Under the pieces are notes generated by a model, which was given only the letters and a program-made list of their open reading frames with translations, searched no databases and was not told the DNA's origin. Shown here one piece after another: positions 21,001-30,179 of a stretch of DNA of 64,000 bases. This DNA is from Artemia franciscana (lineage: Eukaryota; Arthropoda; Branchiopoda; Anostraca; Artemiidae), in the NCBI RefSeq assembly GCF_032884065.1, contig NC_088873.1, positions 29,807,658 through 29,871,657 on the forward strand, written 5' to 3'. Both the position numbers and the translations under genes were made by a program. Each line of letters begins with the position of its first letter. Positions within the stretch are counted from its first letter, which is position 1.

Positions 21001-23992
21001 TTTTACCATTTTGTTTTAGATCTTTTAATTCTTTTATAATTTTGTTAGCAAACTGATCAGTATGGTCGTGGGTTATGTTTTGTATGTAGTTTTGTCATTT
21101 AGATGTGCATAAATTTTTGTGTCGTAATCTTTCGTATCCATGACAACCAAAGAATTGCCTTTATCTGCTTTAGTCAAACAGTTCGTGGTAACGAACTGTA
21201 GTAAGGAGCGACCCGGCTCAATAGTAACCAAAACTCTAAAAAATGGAATTTTGATACCAATAGCTACATCAAAAGAATCGCATTTCAATGCTGATTTTAA
21301 TATATAAGTTTCATCAAGTTTAGTCTTACCCATCGAAAGTTACGAGCCTAGGAAAATTTGCCTTATTTTAGAAAATAGGGGGAAACACCTACTAAAAGTC
21401 ATAGAATCTTAACGAAAATCACACCATCAGATTCAGCGTATCAGAGAATCATACTGTAGAAGTTTCAAGCTCCTATCTACAAAAACGTGGAATTTTGTAT
21501 TTTTTTGCCAGAAGGCAGATCACGGATGCGTGTTTATTTGTTCTTTTGTTTGTTTTTTTTGTTTTTTGTTTTCCTGGGATGATCGTATCGACCCAGTGGT
21601 CCTAGAATGTTGTGAGAGGGCTCATTCTAACGGAAATGAAAAGTTCTAGTGCCCTTTTTAAGTGATCAAAAAAATTGGAGGGCACCTAGGCCCCCTCCCA
21701 CGCTAATTGTTTTCCCAAAGTCAACGAATCCAAATTCTGAGATAGCCATTTTATTCAGCGTAGTCTAAAAACCTTATAAATATGTTTTTGGGGACGACTT
21801 ACTCCCCCAACGTAACCCCCCGTGTGAGGGGTTACAAGTTACAAACTTTAACCAGTGCTTACATATAGTAATGGCTATTGGGAAGTGTACAGACGCTTTC
21901 AGAAGGATTTTTGGTTGAGGGGAGGGGTTGAGAAGAGGGGGATATGCTGGGAGAACTTTACTTGGAGGAATTTGTCATGGGGGAAGAAATTTTTCATGTA
22001 GGGAGCGCAGGATTTTCTAGCATTATTTAAAAGAAAAGCAATGAAAAAATAAATATGAAAAAGTTTTTTCAACTGGAAGTAAGGAGCAGCATTAAGACTT
22101 TAATTGCAACTATTTTTTCTATGGCTTTTGTGATTCGGGGGTTATTCTCAATGAATTGGGACAAAATTTAAGCTTTTGTGTAAAGAGCGAGGTACTGACG
22201 ATGGGTTGAACCCCTCATGTATGTAATAGAAACATGAGAATACGAAAGTTCGTTACGTAAGCTAATTTATAAGTTACGTAAAACTTTCGTAAAAAATTAA
22301 AAATTCTAGTTCCCTTTTTAAGTAACCAAAAAATCGGAGGGCAACTGGGCTTCCTCCCCCGCTCCTTTTTTCTCAAAATCATTCAATCAAAACTCTGAGA
22401 AAGCCATTTAGCCAAAAAAATAAATATACAAATTTCGTTTTAATTATTCCTCTGCGGAGAGCCAAAATCAAAACATGCATTGATTCAAAAACATTCAGAA
22501 ATTAAATTAAAAAAACAAGTTTTTTTAACTGAAAGTAAGGAGCGATATTAAAACTTAAAACGAAAGAGCGGGGCGTTGACGAGGAAGCATCCCCTTTCAT
22601 ATACGAAGTAATTTCTGTTCGTTTTAAGTTTTAATGTCGCTCCTTACTTTCAGTTAAAAAAACTTGTTTTTTTTATTTAATTATAATAATGGACGGACCT
22701 TGCGGAGATTGGATAGAATTCTTAGGTCACGTAAATTATCTGGTTTTATATTGGCGGGAGGATTAGCCTTTTTTTTAGTATTGTAAAGTGTATCAATAAG
22801 ACAAGCCCTAACTTCGTTTAGGTTGGAAATAGATGAATAAAATTTGTGCCAAGACGACTCTAGAGAGGAAATCAAATCTGCCACAGGAGCTTGTTTTGGA
22901 AGAAAAGAGAATTTTGGACCTTTTTCAAGAGTTTGAATTTCCAATGGTTCAAGCGTTCTAGAGGACAAGTTAATCGATGTAACTTAGTGTCTAGAGAGAT
23001 TTTAAGATTCAATAATTACTGCCGTAAAAAATTCAAACCGTAAAAATTTTTTCATTTAGGCATTTGTAATAAACATTTAATTAGAGCACCCTTATCTAAA
23101 TTAGTGTCTAGAGAGATTTTAAGATAAAATAATTACTGCCGTAAAAAATTCAAACCGTAAGAAAATTTCATTTAGGCATTTGTAATAAACATTTAATTAG
23201 AGCACCCTTATATCTAACTTAGTGTCTAGAGAGATTTTAAGATTCAATAATTACTGCCGTAAAAAATTCAAACCGTAAAAAATTTTTCATTTAGGCATTT
23301 GTAATAAACATTTAATTAGAGCACCCTTATATCTAACTTAGTGTCTAGAGAGATTTTAAGATTCAATACTACTGTTGCTGCACAAAAATTTCCCCTGAAA
23401 AAGCTCAGGTTGTGAGGTTTAGGAACACTGACGTTCTATATAGAGGTTTCAGTCAACTGTTTTGTCCTGCACCGGATTAACGACAATTCTTGATTACTAG
23501 GGTCCATGCATCGGTCCTGCCGTATGCTGCTACATTGTGGTTCAAACTGTGGGTCCCATGTTTCCAATCAAACCTGCTGCACTTCCACTGGGTCCACTTT
23601 GAAATAGAAAACAAGTCCGTATTAAACAAAGTTCGTTACGTAAGCTAATTTATTAGTTACGTATACCTTTTACTAATAAAAACATTCGTAAAAAATTAAA
23701 AGTTCTAGTTGCCTTTTTAAGTAACCAAAAAATCGGAGGGCAACTAGGCTTCCCCCTCCCGCTCCTTTTTTATCTCAAAATCATTCGATCAAAACTATGA
23801 GTGAGAAACTTCTTGAGCTAAATTGTGTGTATCAGATTTACTAAATTTATTTCAGGATATATTGCTTAAAATTTACAATGAAATATCTACTCTTAGAAGC
23901 AGTGAGATAAACTGAAACCTGTATAAAAAAGTCTTACCTACTGAAACCACAAAAACAATAAAGAAGGTGAAAAACACTGAAAATTTCTTCAT
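6080..23992 (-). CDS. Locus 1: small secreted glycine/tyrosine-rich protein, three exons
   Basis: Join of exon 1 (23992-23938), exon 2 (15592-15530) and exon 3 (6180-6080), 219 nt, 72 residues plus stop. Exon 1 encodes a signal peptide, MKKFSVFFTFFIVFVVSV. Exon 2 encodes AYAQDLLADDDEDAANRLFF, giving a likely cleavage after AYA and an acidic linker. Exon 3 encodes a basic glycine/tyrosine-rich tail with GYR, GYGYRGF and a terminal GRPFYG. Both introns are phase 1, with GT-AG borders (GTAAGA donors; CTTTCAG and TTTTTAAG acceptors), so the frame is kept throughout. A TATA box and TCAGT initiator precede it, and AATAAA follows. The introns are 8,345 and 9,349 bp and full of transposons. Function is unknown. 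Similar composition occurs in secreted antimicrobial and in structural (cuticle-like) peptides of invertebrates; I cannot choose between them. Confidence 0.85.
6640..7180 (-). repeat. Old, diverged family A fragment
   Basis: Diverged family A sequence in minus orientation. It shows TTTTTTCAACTGAAATTAAG, then a GAGCAAGGTATT block, TACGTAATAATTTCTGTTCG, TCCTTACTTTCAG and the GTAATGCTAGGATATTC segment. It is much less like the others than they are to each other, so it is probably an early insertion. It lies just beyond the outer intron boundary region of locus 1 exon 3. Confidence 0.6.
7181..8155. other. Intron sequence of locus 1, no gene seen
   Basis: A+T-rich sequence inside intron 2 of locus 1, with a C-run at about 7261-7275. 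Short open frames here have no recognisable content. From about 7965 to 8150 a GAAGATTCTTCTTGGCACC segment looks like another dispersed repeat, but no second copy was recognised in the window. Confidence 0.45.
8157..10252 (+). repeat. 117-bp tandem repeat, three units, middle one interrupted
   Basis: A unit beginning AAAATTATCATACAAG and ending GAGTAAGAGAACAAAAGC starts at about 8157, 8274 and 10138. The second unit is split at 8306/10053 by a family A element, and the intact units give its empty-site sequence. The units are nearly identical, so the array is young or homogenised. Function unknown. Confidence 0.85.
8307..10052 (+). mobile_element. Family A, complete copy in a tandem array
   Basis: A complete 1,746-bp copy. 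It starts C-AAACAG with the 20-nt hairpin CAGTTCGTGGTAACGAACTG, followed by the subterminal motif AGTAAGGAGCGA. An inner palindrome lies at about 9262-9335 around TTTAGCATAAAGAGCGAGG. The 3' palindrome spans about 9760-10052, arms of about 135 bp. The element ends ATTTAAT. Flanks read CTTTT and CTCTCC, and intact array units read CTTTTCTCTCC, so no target duplication of 2 bp or more is present. It encodes no convincing protein. Confidence 0.9.
10400..10850 (+). repeat. Old, diverged family A 5' fragment
   Basis: Recognisable but strongly diverged 5' region of family A in plus orientation: TAGTTACAAAAACTCTAAG, TATGCTGATTCTAAG, GGGAAAATTTGCCTAAC and TTCTAGTCCCTATCTAAA occur in the family order. 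A further copy begins directly after it at 10851. Confidence 0.6.
10851..12032 (+). repeat. Family A, older diverged copy
   Basis: Starts CAAACAGGTCATGGTAATGA (a decayed 5' hairpin) and follows the family order to a decayed 3' palindrome ending near 12032. The middle is shortened, and most blocks differ more from consensus than in copies such as 8307-10052. It lies tail to tail with the next copy. Confidence 0.7.
12033..14960 (-). mobile_element. Composite element: family A, passenger, truncated family A
   Basis: Three joined parts, all in minus orientation: a full-length family A copy (12033-13798), a passenger of about 330 bp that is not family A (13799-14131), and a truncated family A copy (14132-14960) holding only the 5' part and ending at its 5' hairpin. 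The same order recurs at 35969-38151. Read in element direction, the unit begins at the 5' end of the truncated copy and finishes at the 3' end of the complete one. Confidence 0.8.
13799..14131 (-). repeat. Passenger segment of the composite, copy 1
   Basis: About 330 bp bounded on both sides by family A sequence. It is nearly identical to 37012-37340 and was seen nowhere else in the window. The end next to the truncated copy can be read on the minus strand as RQKRQIQSLIYNAGCSELL, which resembles coding sequence but is too short to place. The rest looks non-coding. Confidence 0.75.
15142..15364. repeat. 223-bp inverted repeat with hammerhead-like core motifs
   Basis: Two arms of about 99 bp (15142-15240 and 15266-15364), roughly 90% complementary, around a 25-bp centre. 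Each arm carries CTGATGA, a stem pair GGACAC/GTGTCC and GAAA, in the order of the conserved core of a hammerhead ribozyme. One base separates CTGATGA from the stem, and I could not find a matching stem III with its cleavage triplet, so activity is doubtful. It lies in intron 2 of locus 1, about 165 bp from exon 2. Confidence 0.6.
15593..16735. other. Intron 1 of locus 1, proximal part, no gene seen
   Basis: A+T-rich intron sequence between exon 2 and the satellite array. A short direct duplication of TACAATTAAAAATAGGAA-like sequence lies at about 15700-15810. The 79-codon open frame at 16307-16546 has no recognisable domain and was not accepted. Confidence 0.5.
16736..18432 (+). repeat. Satellite array, about 293-bp units
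   Basis: About five and a half units marked by GATGAAACTTGGTGG at about 16770, 17067, 17357, 17642 (diverged) and 18076. Each also has a GGATCTCAATGAAATTTGAT block and a G-rich block near GTTGGGGG. One unit around 17880-18000 lacks its first half. Copies differ by substitutions and by the length of G-runs, so the array is moderately old. The last unit continues into a GGACGTGCTAGGACGATG segment not present in the others. Confidence 0.85.
18440..19015 (+). repeat. Degenerate tandem array, 165-190-bp units
   Basis: Three diverged units share the order GGGGTACCAGAAC-like, AATAGCTCATATAAAAG-like, CATATCTACATTCTT-like and CACTTTTGGGTCATTTATCA-like blocks, beginning near 18545, 18700 and 18860. 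No coding potential is convincing: the open frames run across unit borders. Confidence 0.65.
19593..20728 (-). pseudogene. Penelope-like RT core and GIY-YIG nuclease, broken
   Basis: This holds the best preserved protein parts of the element: the palm with GAPLSGLLANIYVEHIENWA and YMDDV (catalytic aspartates present), the downstream KISFLDVLI and YRKPT motifs, and a terminal GIY-YIG module with GVYQIP and KLYVG. In the family the nuclease cuts target DNA and the reverse transcriptase copies the RNA from the nick. The parts lie in more than one frame. Confidence 0.85.
21175..22681 (+). mobile_element. Family A copy inside the Penelope-like element
   Basis: Starts CAAACAGTTCGTGG at 21175 and ends ATTTAAT at 22681. 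The inner palindrome and most of the left arm of the 3' palindrome are reduced; the right arm with GGCGTTGACGAGGAAGC is kept. It splits the Penelope-like reading region, so it inserted later than that element. Flanks show a T on both sides and no longer duplication. Confidence 0.9.
22980..23367 (-). repeat. 119-bp tandem repeat upstream of the Penelope-like ORF
   Basis: Three full units and a partial one, each starting near TTAGTGTCTAGAGAGATTTT at 22983, 23102, 23220 and 23339. Each contains ATTACTGCCGTAAAAAATTC and CATTTAGGCATTTGTAATAA. The array abuts the 5' end of the Penelope-like coding part, so it may be its leader region. Units are nearly identical. Confidence 0.85.
23628..23812 (+). 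repeat. Family A internal fragment
   Basis: An isolated piece of the second block of family A: CGTTACGTAAGCTAATTTAT, AAAGTTCTAGTTGCCTTTTT, ATCGGAGGGCAACTAGGCTT and CATTCGATCAAAACTATGAG. Neither element end is present. It lies 125 bp from exon 1 of locus 1, in its first intron. Confidence 0.8.
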
Positions 23993-24040
23993 TATATAGG
24001 GTTGTTTGAGTTGTATTTTCACTTAAAAATTCACAAGAAA

Positions 24041-24076
24041 ACTGATCAAACAAGAAAAGTGGTTGGTTAATTTATA
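24041..24076 (-). promoter_or_regulatory. Core promoter of locus 1 (TATA and initiator)
   Basis: On the minus strand a TATAAA (24076-24071) is followed by TCAGT (24045-24041). The A of TCAGT lies 33 bases downstream of the first T of the TATA box, the spacing of a standard arthropod TATA-initiator promoter. Transcription from 24043 would give a 5' leader of about 50 bases before the ATG at 23992. Confidence 0.75.
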
Positions 24077-24129
24077 CCAATTATTGTCTATGGAATTGAC
24101 TAGCAATAACGTCATATTGGGTTTTTCCA

Positions 24130-25295
24130 CGTAATTGTTGCAACAGCTTAGGGCTTTTCTAGATTTTTTTTTGCGTCAACTAAAAAAAAAAAAAAAAATA
24201 ATAATTCATATATATAATCTTTTTCAGAGAAAAATAGAGTTGAGGAGAAACAATCAGTCCAAAGATACCATATACTGCTAAAGGTAATTAAAGAATCCTA
24301 AAATGAATAAAGCTAGAAAAGAATCATTAAGTAAAACCCATTAAAAACAAGCATCAACGCTAGCAGGAATCAGAGTCCCATTTCTCAAGCTTTGCTGAAA
24401 TAATTTGTATTCCAAGTGATGTAATTTCATTCGCCATTAATAAAAAAAAATTCCAAAAAAAAGTGTCTAAAAAAAAATAAAGCGACTAAATATGATCAAA
24501 TAGAACGAAAAGACTATAGTATAATACTAGCAGAAATAAATAATACGATATTTGAAACTTAAATTAAAGAAAAACAAAAAACAATGAATAAAAGAAATAA
24601 AAAAACACATCTAGATCAATAAAAACCAAGTATATTCATAAATTGTCCCAAACTGTACTATAACTCAAAAACTGTACTATAACTCTGTACTATACAATAC
24701 TCTGTACTCTGTACTGTATGTACAATGTACAATACTCTGTACTGTACTCTGTAATATAACAAACTGTACTATAACTCTGCTCAAAAGAGCAGAGTGCAAA
24801 AATTCTTGAAGGCTTCAACTTGATACCCAAAGCTGCTACACAGATATTACGAGCATAGTAATTGGAATGTCATGGACCAAATTGTGTCTTTTGGTTTGCC
24901 TTGCTAATAAGACACGAAAATGTTCTACTTCACTCAGGATTTTGTACTGTAAAACTTTCAGGCTCATTGAAAAGAAAGATTTTTGGCCAAAAGCTCAGCA
25001 TTGTAATAGTTTTATCCCCCATTTTTTTGTGTATTCACACTACCCAAAATTTTGAATTCTACTCCCAAAACAATGAATAAGATTTTGCTGCTATAGTATG
25101 TTTTAGTGGATGGATCCATTTCCAGTATGTACAGTAATTACAATTGTTTTGGTTAACTGTACAGTGACCATTGGAACTTGGGGACATTTTAGGGCAAAAG
25201 TAATTTATTGGGACTGAGAAAAATCATCTAATCCTTCACCTTCCTCAAAAATGAATATTTAAAATTGTGTAGACCCATCTTCCCACTTTTTACTC
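24130..25295. other. Upstream region of locus 1, no gene seen
   Basis: A+T-rich sequence with poly-A tracts. At about 24640-24790 there is a degenerate short repeat built on CTGTACTATAACTC. Open frames at 24862-25080 overlap each other and show no recognisable domain. Confidence 0.5.
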
Positions 25296-25665
25296 CTAAA
25301 AATATCTTTGAATTAACTCAAAACCACAAACCGGCCGAGATATTTTGAAAACATTCACCGTTTCATTTTCGTGTTTAATTGTTTCTTCATTAATCAGTAA
25401 ACACATTCTGAGACAACACTGGCTATGCATGACGTATGAAGACAAGAAAGGAAATAATAAATGAAAAGAGTAAAATTTAAATAGGTGAAAAACAGGTATT
25501 TTGTCAGCCAGTAGCAAAATATAAAGATAAAAAATCAAGCAAATATTTCGACAAGAACAAAGACCTTCACAGAATCGTCCTCAATGCTCATAAAAAAGAA
25601 AGAGGAAAAAAACAACAACAAAATTTAACCTTCTGAAGTGAACTCTACAAGAAGGTAAGGCCACT
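25296..25665 (-). repeat. Dispersed repeat R2, copy 1
   Basis: On the minus strand it reads TTGTTGTTGTTTTTTTCC, then a GAGGACGATTCTG and GTCGAAATATTTGCTTGATT pair, then TTTTGCTACTGGCTGACAAA and TTTCATTTATTATTTCCTTT. The same order is found on the plus strand at 29690-29935. The stem plus GAAATATTTGC resembles sequences that flank Penelope-like elements, but the link is inferred. Confidence 0.65.
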
Positions 25666-25669
25666 GAAT

Positions 25670-26976
25670 CAAACAGTTCGTGGTAACGAACTGTAGTAAG
25701 GAGCGACCCGGCTCAGTAGTAACCAAAACTCTAAAAAACGGAATTTTGATACAAATAGTTACATCAAAAGAATCGCATTTTAATGCTGATTTTAAATATA
25801 TAAGTTTCATCAAGTTTAATATTACCTATCAAAAGTTACGATCCTGAGAAAATTTGCCCTATTCTAGAAAATAGGGGGGAAAAACCCCCTAAACGTCATA
25901 GAATCTTCACGAAAATCACATCATCAGATTCAGTGTATCAGAGAACTCTATTGTACAAGTTCCAAGCTCCTATCTACAAAAATGTGGAATTTTGTATTTT
26001 TTGCCAGAAGACAAATCACGGATGCGTGTTTATTTGTTTTTTTTTTCCCCAGGGGTGATCGTATCGACCCAGTTGTCCTAAAATTTTGGAAGAGGGCTCA
26101 TTCGAAAGGAAATGAGAAGTTCTAGTGCCCTTTTTAAGTGACCAAAAAATTGGAGGGCATCTAGGCCCCCTCCCACGCTCATTGTTTTCCAAAAGTCGTT
26201 GGATCAACATTCTGAGATAGCCATTTTATTCAAGATAGTCGAAAAACCTAGTAAATATGTCTTTGGGGACGACTTACTCTCCCACAGTCCCCGTGGGAGG
26301 GGCTGCAAGTTACAAACTTTGACCAGTGTTTGCATATAGTAATGGTTATTGGGAAGTGTACAGACGTTTTCAGGGGGATTTTTGGTTGGGAGGAGGGGTT
26401 GAGAAGAGGGGGTTATGTGGGGTAAACTTTCTATGGAGGATTTTGTCATGAGGGAAGAAGATTTCCGTGAAGGGGGCGCAGCATTTTTTTGCATTATTTA
26501 AAAAAACAATGAAAAATGAATATGAAAAAGTTTTTTCAACCAAAAGTAAGTAGTAGCATTAAAACTTAAAACGAACAGAAAATATTAAGCATACAAGGGG
26601 TTCACCTCTTCCTAATACCTCATTCTTTACGCTAAAGTATTTTTAGTAATTTCAGCTATTTATTCTACGGCTTTTGTGATTCAGGGGACAAAATTTAAGC
26701 TTTAGTGTAAAGAACGAGGTATTGACGAGTGGGCGAACCCTCTCATATACGTAATAAAAACATACGAATATAGAAGTTTGTTACGTAAGCTTTTACTTAT
26801 TTAAAGTTTTACTGTTTAAAATGTAGAGTTGAGAGAAAGAGTCAAACTTTAGCGTAAAGAGCAGGGCGTTGAAGAGGGAACAGCCCCTTTCATATACGGG
26901 GTAATTTCTGTTCGTTTTAAGTTTTGATGTCGCTCCTTACTTTCAGTTTAAAAAAACTTGTTTTTTTTTATTTAAT
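25670..26976 (+). mobile_element. Family A copy with intact ends
   Basis: Starts CAAACAGTTCGTGG at 25670 and ends ATTTAAT at 26976. It is shorter than full length: the second middle block is missing and the left arm of the 3' palindrome is mostly lost. Flanking bases are T on the left, C on the right, with no duplication visible. Confidence 0.9.
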
Positions 26977-27247
26977 CAAAAACAAAATCGAACCTGTGGT
27001 CAATGAAAGAAAAGTTACCAATTAGATTGAATAAGTATCCTTTGCCTTGCAACAGATTTCGCCTGTCTCCAATTTCGGTTTTCATTACATATGCGGACAG
27101 GTTGTCTTTAGACTGGGCGAAAATATTGATAGAGTCTTTTAATATTAAGCTGTTATAAATTGAGCTTAAGAAAATATCTCCCGTGTCTCTGTTTATAGCC
27201 GAATTTCTGTTTATATATTTTTTTAGTCTCAATTGTCTCTTTAAAAG
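26977..27247. other. Short host spacer between two family A copies
   Basis: 271 bp of sequence not belonging to family A, between two tail-to-tail copies. The minus strand has an 86-codon open frame, including RLKKYINRNSAINRDTGDIF. It may be a scrap of an older retroelement, but no motif allows a call. Confidence 0.4.
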
Positions 27248-28984
27248 ATTAAATAAAAAAAAACTAATTTTTTTAGCTGAAAGTAAGGAGCGACATTAAA
27301 ACTTAAGACGAACAGAAATTACTCCGTATATGAAACGAGTTGTCCCCTGCGCAATCCCTCGCTCTTTACGCTAAAGCTTTTAATTGTTTTAAAAAGTAGA
27401 ATTGTGGCAAAGAGTCAAACTTTAGCGTAAAGAGTGAGGGATTGCGCAGGGGACAACTCATTTCATATACGGAGTAATTTCTGTTCGTTTTAAGTTTTAA
27501 TGTCGCTCCTTACTTTCAGCTAAAAAAATTAGTTTTTTTTTATTTAATTTCTGAACATTTTTGAATTAATGCATGTTTGGTTTTGGCTCTCCGCACATAA
27601 ATTATTAAAAGGAAATTTGTATATTAATTCTTTTTTTGGCTAAATGGCTTTCTCTTAGTTTTCATCAGACGATATTGACAAATAAGGGCTGGAGAAGGAG
27701 GCCTAGTTGCCCTCCAATTTTTCGATTACTTAAAAAGGCAACTAGAACTTTTAATTTTTAACGAACGTTTTTATTAGTAAAAAATATACGTAACTTAAGA
27801 ATTAACTTACGTAACAAACTTTCATAACCTTATATTTTTATTATGTAAACGAGTGGGTTTGTACCCTCGTTAATACCTCGCTCTTTACACTAAATCCTAA
27901 GTTTTGTCCCAATTCTTTAAGAATGACCCCTGAATCAGAAAGGCCGTAGAATAAATAGTTGAAATTACTAAAAATACTTTAGCATAAAGAGCAAGGTATT
28001 TATCTCCTCCTAAATACCTCGCTCTTTATGCTAAAGTATTTTTAGAACCCCTCATATGCGTAATAATCTCTGTTCGTTTTAAGTTTCAATGCTACTTCTT
28101 CCTTGCATTTGAAAAAACGTTTTCATGCTTATTTTTCATTGTTTTCTGATAGTAATGCTAGAGAATCCTGCGCCCTTGTCATTGAATTTTTCTTCCCCCA
28201 TGGCAGATTCCTCCAAGGAAAGATCCTCCAACATAGCCCCCTCTCCTCAGCCCCAAACCCCAAACAAAATAAAATCCCCCTGAAAACGTCTGTACGCTTC
28301 CCAATAACCATTACTATATGTAAACACTGGTCAAAGTTTGTAACTTGCAGCCCCTCCCCCAGGGATTGTGGGGGAGTAAATCATCCCCAAAGACATAGTT
28401 ATTATGGTTTTCGACTATGTTGAACAAAATGGCTATCTCAAAATTTTGATCCGTTGACTTTGGGAAAAAAATGAGCGTGGGAGGGGGCCTAGATGGCCTC
28501 CAATTTTTTTGGTCACTTAAAAAGGGCACTAGAACTTTTCATTTCCGTTAGAATGAGCCCTCTTGCTACATTCTAGGACTACTTGGTCGATACGATGACC
28601 CCTGGGAAAAAAAAAAAAAAAATAAACACGCACCCGTGATTTGTCTTCTGGCAAAAAATACAAAATTCCACATTTTTGTAGATAGGAGCTAGAAACTTCT
28701 ACAGTAGAGTTGTCTGATACGCTGAATCTGATGGTGTCATTTTCGTTAAGATCCTACGACTTTTAGGGGGTGTTTCCCCCTATTTTCCTAAATAAGGCAA
28801 ATTTTCTCAGGCTCGTAACTTTTGATGGGTAAGACTAAACTTGATGAAACTTATATATTTAAAATCAGCATTAAAATGCGATTCTTTTAATGTAGCTATT
28901 GATATCAAAATTCAATTTTTTAGAGTCTTGGTTACTATTGAGCCGGGTCGCTCCTTACTACAGTTCGTTACCACGAACTGTTTG
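27248..28984 (-). mobile_element. Family A, complete copy
   Basis: A complete 1,737-bp copy in minus orientation, from ATTAAATAAAA at 27248 to CTGTTTG at 28984. Both palindromes are intact. The 3' palindrome arms both carry the variant CCCTGCGCAATCC / GGATTGCGCAGGG, which differs from the usual CCCTCCGCAATCC, so the two arms changed together. Confidence 0.9.
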
Positions 28985-29640
28985 ATTACGGTAGGCCATT
29001 TACGGTAAATATTAAAGTTGCCTCTTCAAAAAGAACTAAATGGTCAGGAATTTCGCATATATGCTAGGCCATAGTTGAATCCAAGTTGTCATTTGTATTT
29101 TCAAAACTCAGGGTCTTATCTATTGAAACTTTGTGTTCATGCAATCTTTCCATCAGTTGTTGATGGGTCCTACCAATGTAAAATTTTCCAAATGAACACG
29201 GGACTCTGTAGACGCCACTACCAAGTATAGTGTCCGTTTTTTCCTTTCTCGAGTTGAAAAAATGTTCAACTTTTTGTTCCGTTTTGAAAGAAACTGAGAG
29301 ATTATGTATTTTTTAAAATTTTTCCAAGTTTGTCGCTGAGTTTTGAGACGTATGGTAATGTAATGAAAGTTTTTTTTCGTCTATCTATTATGTTTTCAAT
29401 AAGGCTGGTTGGGTAGCTATTGCATAATAGAATATGTTTAACGTAATCTAACTCTGATTTTACATGATTACATGAACATATTCTCAGAACTCTGTCGACT
29501 AAAGAAATTACTACCCTCTTTTTACAAAAGGAGGGTGATTTGACGAGAAATGTTGATATCGATCATTATGGGTCTGCTTTCTACATATAGAAAATTCAAG
29601 GCTATGAGTATTTCTTATAATTTAAATATCCAAGAAAGGG
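28985..29640 (-). pseudogene. Second Penelope-like remnant (GIY-YIG end)
   Basis: Minus-strand translations give GKFYIGRTHQQLMERLHEHK, the GIY-YIG start of a Penelope-like element, plus CKKRVVISLVDRVLRICS and HILLCNSYPTSLIENIIDRR, which match the segment before the nuclease in the copy at 19.6-20.3 kb. The frame has many breaks. It is clearly older than the first copy and ends where a family A element abuts it. Confidence 0.8.
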
Positions 29641-29689
29641 AGCTTTCCTGAAAAGAACAAAATAGGTAAAAATTCAATGTTTTTTCTCC

Positions 29690-29935
29690 TCTTGAAGAGT
29701 TTACTTCAGAGGGTTAGGTTTTGTTGTTGTTTTTTCCTTTTTTCTTTTTTTAGCACTGAAGACGACTCGGCGGAGGTCGTTATCGAAATATTTGCTTGAT
29801 TTTCATCTTCATATTTTGCTACTGGCTCACAAAATCCTCGTTTTTCACCTATTGGATTTTTCTCTTTTCATTTATTATTTCCTTTCTTGTTTTCATAGGT
29901 TCATTAATCAGCTCAACCAATTTGCACATAGCAAG
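29690..29935 (+). repeat. Dispersed repeat R2, copy 2
   Basis: Opposite orientation to the copy at 25296-25665. It contains CACTGAAGACGACTCGG, GGTCGTTATCGAAATATTTG, TTTTGCTACTGGCTCACAAA and TTTCATTTATTATTTCCTTT. A weaker relative with CACTGAAGATGTCTGGGC and GATGAAATGTCTGC lies near 47745-47850. Confidence 0.65.
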
Positions 29936-30020
29936 CAATTCTAAGTAAAAGGAATAAGCAGTTTTATACTCAGCCTTTCGTTTTGCTATTCTATGATTTT
30001 GTTCGGTTATTCAGTAAGAA

Positions 30021-30165
30021 TTTTGCTAAGGCTTAAAAAAGTAAGGGATAACAAAGCGAAAGCGGACATACCTGGAGCACTAAATATAAGTTTAAATTTT
30101 GCCAAGGCTTAAAGAAGTAAAGGATAACATAGCGAAAGCTGACATACCTGGATAACTAAATATAA
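30021..30165 (+). repeat. 76-bp direct duplication
   Basis: Two units, from TTTTGCTAAGGCTTAA (30021) and TTTTGCCAAGGCTTAA (30097), each including GCGAAAGCGGACATACCTGG or its one-base variant. On the minus strand each holds CAGGTATGTC, a splice-donor-like sequence; no exon could be attached to it. Confidence 0.8.
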
Positions 30166-30179
30166 ATTTTGATACTAAG

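Larger units (their letters stand above)
19160..22978 (-). mobile_element. Penelope-like element, interrupted by family A
   Basis: A Penelope-type retroelement (reverse transcriptase joined to a GIY-YIG nuclease) on the minus strand. The N-terminal part (22968-22683) includes LEKGPKFSFLPKQAP. A family A copy (21175-22681) then intervenes, and the element resumes at 21174 with TKADKGNSLVVMDTKDYD. Next come LPKLHKEGIPLRPIV, SFDVVFMYTNINV, NVLPMGAPLSGLLANIYVEH and RYMDDVISLW, then SFLDVLIIRN and FTIYRKPTQNNRY. The C-terminal GIY-YIG part carries GVYQIPCDCGKLYVGRTHQN. The frame is broken in several places, so it is inactive. A stem GGCCC/GGGCC followed by GAAATATTC at about 19185-19215 lies in the 3' region, where these elements carry ribozyme-like repeats. 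It sits in intron 1 of locus 1, same strand. Confidence 0.9.

Noticed and set aside
21073-21333. A recurring frame with KSALKCDSFDVAI at the 5' end of family A
   Set aside because: It runs antisense out of the element into different neighbouring sequence in each copy and has no conserved start or end.
22980-23367. Regularly spaced repeats that might suggest a CRISPR array
   Set aside because: The 119-bp units are directly adjacent tandem copies without unique spacers, in a eukaryotic retroelement context.
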